Shown here: piece after piece, positions 60,596 to 64,000 of the stretch
Numbering within the stretch: position 1 is the first letter of the stretch
Layout of the letters: every line of letters starts with the position of its first letter
Assembly (NCBI GenBank): GCA_023435725.1
Contig: JAEYRD010000017.1
Span: 1-64,000, forward strand
DNA from: Pseudomonadota bacterium
GTDB lineage: Bacteria > Pseudomonadota > Alphaproteobacteria > Rhizobiales > Xanthobacteraceae
Length of the DNA: 64,000 nt
Direction of reading: 5' to 3'
Translations under genes and position numbers: made by a program
The notes under the pieces: model-generated
Databases searched by the model: none
Told to the model about the DNA's origin: nothing
The model's input: only the letters and a program-made list of their open reading frames with translations

Positions 60596-63412
60596 TCAAC
60601 TGGCGAGCGCGGTCCTCAGCATCTTGGCGAGTTCGGACTTGCGATAGGGCTTGGCGAGCAGCAGCACGCCGGAATCGAGCCGGCCGTGATGGACGATGGC
60701 GTTCTCGGTGTAACCCGAGGTGAACAGCGTCTTCAGATCGGGGCGGCGGCGGGCCGCCTCATCGGCGAGTTGGCGGCCGTTCATGGCGCCCGGCATGATG
60801 ACGTCGGTGAAGAGCAGGTCGATGCTGTTGTCGGCATCGATGATAGTGAGGGCTTCGGCCGCGTTGGCGGCTTCGAGCGCGGCATAGCCGAGGCTCTTGA
60901 TCTGCGTCACGACATATTGCCGCACCAACGCGTCATCCTCGACGATCAGGATCTTCTCGTCGCCGCCGGTGATGGGCACGTTCTGAAGCGATTCGAACTC
61001 AGTCTCCTGCACGCCGCTCGAGCGCGGCAGGTAGATCTTCACGCTCGTGCCGTGGCCTTCCTCGCTGTAGATCTTGATGTGGCCGCCGGACTGTTTGACG
61101 AAGCCGAACACCATGCTGAGGCCGAGGCCCGTGCCCTTGCCGACCTCCTTGGTGGTGAAGAAGGGATCGAAAACCCGATCGAGCAGCTCCATCGGAATGC
61201 CGCTGCCGGTGTCGCTGACCGCGATCATCACGTAGTTGCCGGCAACCACCTCGGCATTCATGCTGGCATAGCCGTCATCCAAGAAGATGTTGCGTGTTTC
61301 CAGCACCAGCATGCCGCCGTCGGGCATGGCATCGCGCGCGTTCAGGGCGAGATTGAGGATCGCGGTGGAGAGCTGGCCGGGGTCGACCAGCGCCGGCCAG
61401 GCATCCTCCGTGAGCTGAGGCACGATGGTGATCTGCTCGCCAAGGGTGGGATGCAGCAGCTTGGCCGCTTCGAGCGCCAGCGCATTGACGTCGATCTCAC
61501 GCGGCTGGAGCGGCTGCTTGCGGGCGAAGGCTAGCAGATGCCTGGTCAGTTGCGCCCCGCGCTCGGCGGCGTCGTCGATCAGCTTGGTGATGGCGGCGAG
61601 ATCGGGGCGGTCGGCCACCGCATCGGCCAGGATGCCGATCGTGCCGGTGATGACGGTCAGCACGTTGTTGAAGTCGTGGGCGACGCCGCCGGTCAATTGG
61701 CCGATGGCGTCCATCTTCTGGACCTGCCTGAACTGGGCCTCGGCGGCCTGCTTCTCGGTGAGGTCGCGGCCGATGAAGAAATGGCGCCTCGCCGGCTCGG
61801 ACCATGTGCCCATCCAGTTCAGCGTGACCTCGTGACCGTCGTAATGATAGTAGCGCGCCTCGAAGCTGCGCTTGACCTGGCCACGCCGTGCCGCGCGCAT
61901 CTCGCCCCTCGTGTTCTCGAGGTCGTCAGGGTGAATGAACTCGATCGCGCTGTGCCCGATCAGGTCTTCCGGGCCATAGCCGAGGATGTCCTTCACGCTC
62001 GGGCTGACCTGGACGAAATTGCCGAAACCGTCGGTCACCAGAATCAGGTCCTGCGAGGTCTCGAAGATGCGCTGGCGCTCCTCGATCTCGCGGCGCAGCT
62101 TCTCTCGCGATTGCTTCTCTTCGGTGATGTCGTGGGCAATCTCGGAGGCGCCGATGATTTCTCCACCGTCCCATCTCAGCGGCGAAACGTTCAGCACGAC
62201 GTCGAGCTGACGGCCGTCTTTTCGCATGCGGACCGTTTCGTGTCGGGCAATCGATTCGTTGCTGCTGATGCGGTTGATGATGCTCCTGATCTCGGGCTTG
62301 CGGTCCTCCGGCACAATGATGTCGATCGGCTTGCCGATGGCCTCTGCGGCGGAGTAGCCGAACACACGTTCAGCGGCCTTGTTCCAGCCCGTGATGATGC
62401 CGTCGAGGGATTTTGTGATGATGGCATCGCTGGAGGACTCGACCACGGCGCCGTAGAGCGCCAGGCGCTTGCCGTAATAGTCGCGATCGGTGGCCGACTG
62501 CTCGCGCAGCCGGCCGACGAGGCCGACCGTCTTCGCCTGGAGGCGGACGTTCTCGACGAGCAGAACGGCGAGCACGAAGCTGGAGGCGAAGAGGCCGTAG
62601 ATCCGGCCGGCATAGAAGCCGAGATCGAAGCGCGCGACGTTGACGACTGCCGACAGCGCGATGTCGAACAGCCAGGCGCACATCGTGACCATGAGCCAGA
62701 CGTCGAGCACCGTGTGCGGCTTGCGGAACCACAGCGTGATCAGCGCCGCGAAGCTCAACGACCACACGAACGAAACCACGCCCATCATGGTGGTGGTGTA
62801 GTGGCCCTCGCTGAGCAGGACCGGCAGCAGGTCGTGTTGCGCAGTCACGAGCCAGGCAAAGACGGTCATCGCAGCGAGCGCGGCGAGGACGGAGATCGCG
62901 ATGGCCGGCGCCGGCGAGCCTGCAATCCCGTTGCCGCCATTGCTGTCCTTCAGCCAGCCATAGGCCAGCACGAACAGCGGGAAGCCGGCGTGCCAGATCA
63001 TGTAGAGCCAGACAGTGGTCTGCGAGCCGGCGCCGAACAGTCCGGCCGGGGCAAACACGCCGGGGAAGGTGAGGGCGTGGGTCACTGCAGCTGCCGCCGT
63101 GAACAGATAGCCGGTCGACAGCACCAGCAGCGCGCGGCTGCGCAGTATGGCAAATTGAGACAACAGCAGAACAGCGGTGATGGTGTCGCTGACCGCGAGC
63201 GCTGATTGATAGCTCGCCACGAAGGCGGGGACCGGCAACAACGGCACGCCCGCAAACGGCACGGCCAGTGCGAACAGGATCGCGGAAATCCCGACGATGA
63301 CCAATGCTGCGGTGCGATCGCCCCGCGTAGCCGGTAGGGTCGAAAGGAATGTGCTTCGGTCGTTGGGAGCTAGCACGTTGATCTCTCGTAAGCCGGCATG
63401 GTGATCTCGCAC
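60596..63412 (-). CDS. MASE4-PAS-PAS hybrid histidine kinase with receiver domain
   Basis: 938 aa. N-terminal MASE4-like membrane sensor (eight or so helices, about 35-290), coiled linker, PAS (about 320-430), PAS (about 447-560), HisKA with His579 in GGVAHDFNNV, ATPase domain, and a C-terminal receiver with D870 (LLFTDVIMPG). GTG start at 63412; a GTG at 63376 (INVLAP) is an alternative. This is the CckA/FixL-like soft-agar class of hybrid kinases that pass phosphate internally. The response regulator at 63637 is divergent and may be a partner. Confidence 0.9.
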   Translation of the reverse strand: MRDHHAGLREINVLAPNDRSTFLSTLPATRGDRTAALVIVGISAILFALAVPFAGVPLLPVPAFVASYQSALAVSDTITAVLLLSQFAILRSRALLVLSTGYLFTAAAAVTHALTFPGVFAPAGLFGAGSQTTVWLYMIWHAGFPLFVLAYGWLKDSNGGNGIAGSPAPAIAISVLAALAAMTVFAWLVTAQHDLLPVLLSEGHYTTTMMGVVSFVWSLSFAALITLWFRKPHTVLDVWLMVTMCAWLFDIALSAVVNVARFDLGFYAGRIYGLFASSFVLAVLLVENVRLQAKTVGLVGRLREQSATDRDYYGKRLALYGAVVESSSDAIITKSLDGIITGWNKAAERVFGYSAAEAIGKPIDIIVPEDRKPEIRSIINRISSNESIARHETVRMRKDGRQLDVVLNVSPLRWDGGEIIGASEIAHDITEEKQSREKLRREIEERQRIFETSQDLILVTDGFGNFVQVSPSVKDILGYGPEDLIGHSAIEFIHPDDLENTRGEMRAARRGQVKRSFEARYYHYDGHEVTLNWMGTWSEPARRHFFIGRDLTEKQAAEAQFRQVQKMDAIGQLTGGVAHDFNNVLTVITGTIGILADAVADRPDLAAITKLIDDAAERGAQLTRHLLAFARKQPLQPREIDVNALALEAAKLLHPTLGEQITIVPQLTEDAWPALVDPGQLSTAILNLALNARDAMPDGGMLVLETRNIFLDDGYASMNAEVVAGNYVMIAVSDTGSGIPMELLDRVFDPFFTTKEVGKGTGLGLSMVFGFVKQSGGHIKIYSEEGHGTSVKIYLPRSSGVQETEFESLQNVPITGGDEKILIVEDDALVRQYVVTQIKSLGYAALEAANAAEALTIIDADNSIDLLFTDVIMPGAMNGRQLADEAARRRPDLKTLFTSGYTENAIVHHGRLDSGVLLLAKPYRKSELAKMLRTALAS

Positions 63413-63636
63413 GCCAATCTCTTCCAGCCGGGCTGTTGCTTATGGTAGCCGGCTCCGGGCGCCTATCGTGACAGAATGCGCCGGCGGCTCAACCGAAGGT
63501 TACAGCTTGCTTAACCTGGCAGAGGACTGGGAGCGGGTAATTGGTAAGGGGTGCTTTACTGGACGGATTCATACTGCCTTGCCGCCCTTTTGCGGTGAAT
63601 TGAACCAATTAATGATAACAATTCGAGGGTTGTTCC

Positions 63637-64000
63637 ATGCCCCGTGTCCTCGTGATCGACGACCAGAAGGGTGTCCGCGCCATGATCGCGATGGTGCTCC
63701 GGGTCAACCATTATGACGTGGTCGAGGCCGAGAGCGGCGCGGCCGGCCTGAAGGCCTTCGGCGAGGGCGCTTTCGATGCCGCGATTGTCGATATTTTCCT
63801 GGCCGACACCAGTGGCGTCGATGTCATGGCCGCTATCCGCGAGCGGTTCCCCGCTTTTCCGATCGTGGCGGTCTCCGGCATGACCGCGCTGGATTTCATG
63901 GGCGAGGCGCCCGGTCTGGCCGATGTCGTCTGCGTGCAAAAGCCGTTTCGGCCGAACGACCTCCTGAGCGCGCTCAAGACTGCGCAGAGCCAGGCCGCAG
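63637..64000 (+). CDS. Response regulator receiver protein, cut by window end
   Basis: First 121 residues visible, starting MPRVLVIDDQKGVRAM. Receiver domain with acidic pair (Asp8-Asp9), phosphoacceptor Asp52 in AAIVDIFLAD, Thr/Ser in VAVSGMTA and Lys in VQKPF. The ATG has CGAGGG about 9 bases upstream. No stop before the window ends, so any output domain is unseen. It is divergent from the hybrid kinase, 224 bases apart, and may be its partner. Confidence 0.85.
   Translation, partial: MPRVLVIDDQKGVRAMIAMVLRVNHYDVVEAESGAAGLKAFGEGAFDAAIVDIFLADTSGVDVMAAIRERFPAFPIVAVSGMTALDFMGEAPGLADVVCVQKPFRPNDLLSALKTAQSQAA

Noticed and set aside
61538..63205. 555-codon open frame antisense to the hybrid kinase
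   Set aside because: Kinase motifs on the minus strand are unambiguous.
63468..63716. 82-codon plus-strand frame before the last gene
   Set aside because: Overlaps the response-regulator start in another frame and has no recognisable features.

Overview
The window is about 64 kb of GC-rich chromosome from a Rhizobiales bacterium, most probably Bradyrhizobium or a close relative. That placement is inferred from gene content and order, the GC-rich codon use (which leaves long open antisense frames everywhere), and several palindromic intergenic repeats typical of that group. It is mostly core and near-core chromosome. I saw no phage, insertion sequence, CRISPR array, rRNA or tRNA.

Layout. 1-2.3 kb: the end of a cyanate (or nitrate-type) ABC transporter operon finishing in cyanase. 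2.5-11.7 kb: purine synthesis (an actinobacterial-type adenylosuccinate lyase, purC, purS, purQ, purL), interrupted by an F1-ATPase zeta-inhibitor homologue, a small coiled-coil gene, a TctC-type binding protein, a DMT exporter and a thioesterase. 11.8-19.7 kb: an acyltransferase, DUF1328 and DUF427 proteins, then bolA and grxD (usually neighbours) separated by ltrA, a secreted protein and the ergothioneine genes egtD/egtB, followed by a macrodomain protein. 19.8-28 kb: two tandem serine hydrolases, threonine aldolase, rpsD, an E2-like acyltransferase domain, a cupin, an HpcH/HpaI aldolase, murI and cytochrome b561. 28-39 kb: a membrane cyclic-nucleotide-binding protein, a soluble SecD-like protein, and a catabolic-looking cluster (complete Liv-type ABC transporter, deaminase-like protein, divergent LysR regulator, acyl-CoA synthetase).

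39.3-44 kb is a sensory block: a PAS-GGDEF-EAL protein, a Crp/Fnr regulator, and a soluble globin-coupled chemoreceptor whose upstream region holds a perfect FNR/FixK box. 44-50 kb: an M20 amidohydrolase, the canonical purB with its terminator, a TetR regulator with a candidate operator, a metallo-beta-lactamase-fold protein and a CBS-pair protein. 50.5-57 kb is the most unusual part: a NarL-type two-component pair divergent from a tightly packed five-gene set (TolQ/MotA-like channel subunit, membrane-anchored DUF2135-like protein, a small membrane protein, a calcineurin-type phosphoesterase, and a Ser/Thr kinase fused to a UspA domain). 57-64 kb: two tiny proteins, rpe, an EF-hand protein, a P1-family autoproteolytic peptidase, a MASE4-PAS-PAS hybrid histidine kinase and the start of a response-regulator gene cut by the window end.

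The best candidates for undescribed biology are the channel/DUF2135/phosphoesterase/kinase cluster, the stand-alone periplasmic SecD-like domain, and the oxygen-linked regulatory region in front of the globin chemoreceptor. Functions are assigned by recognising family motifs by eye; no database search was run.
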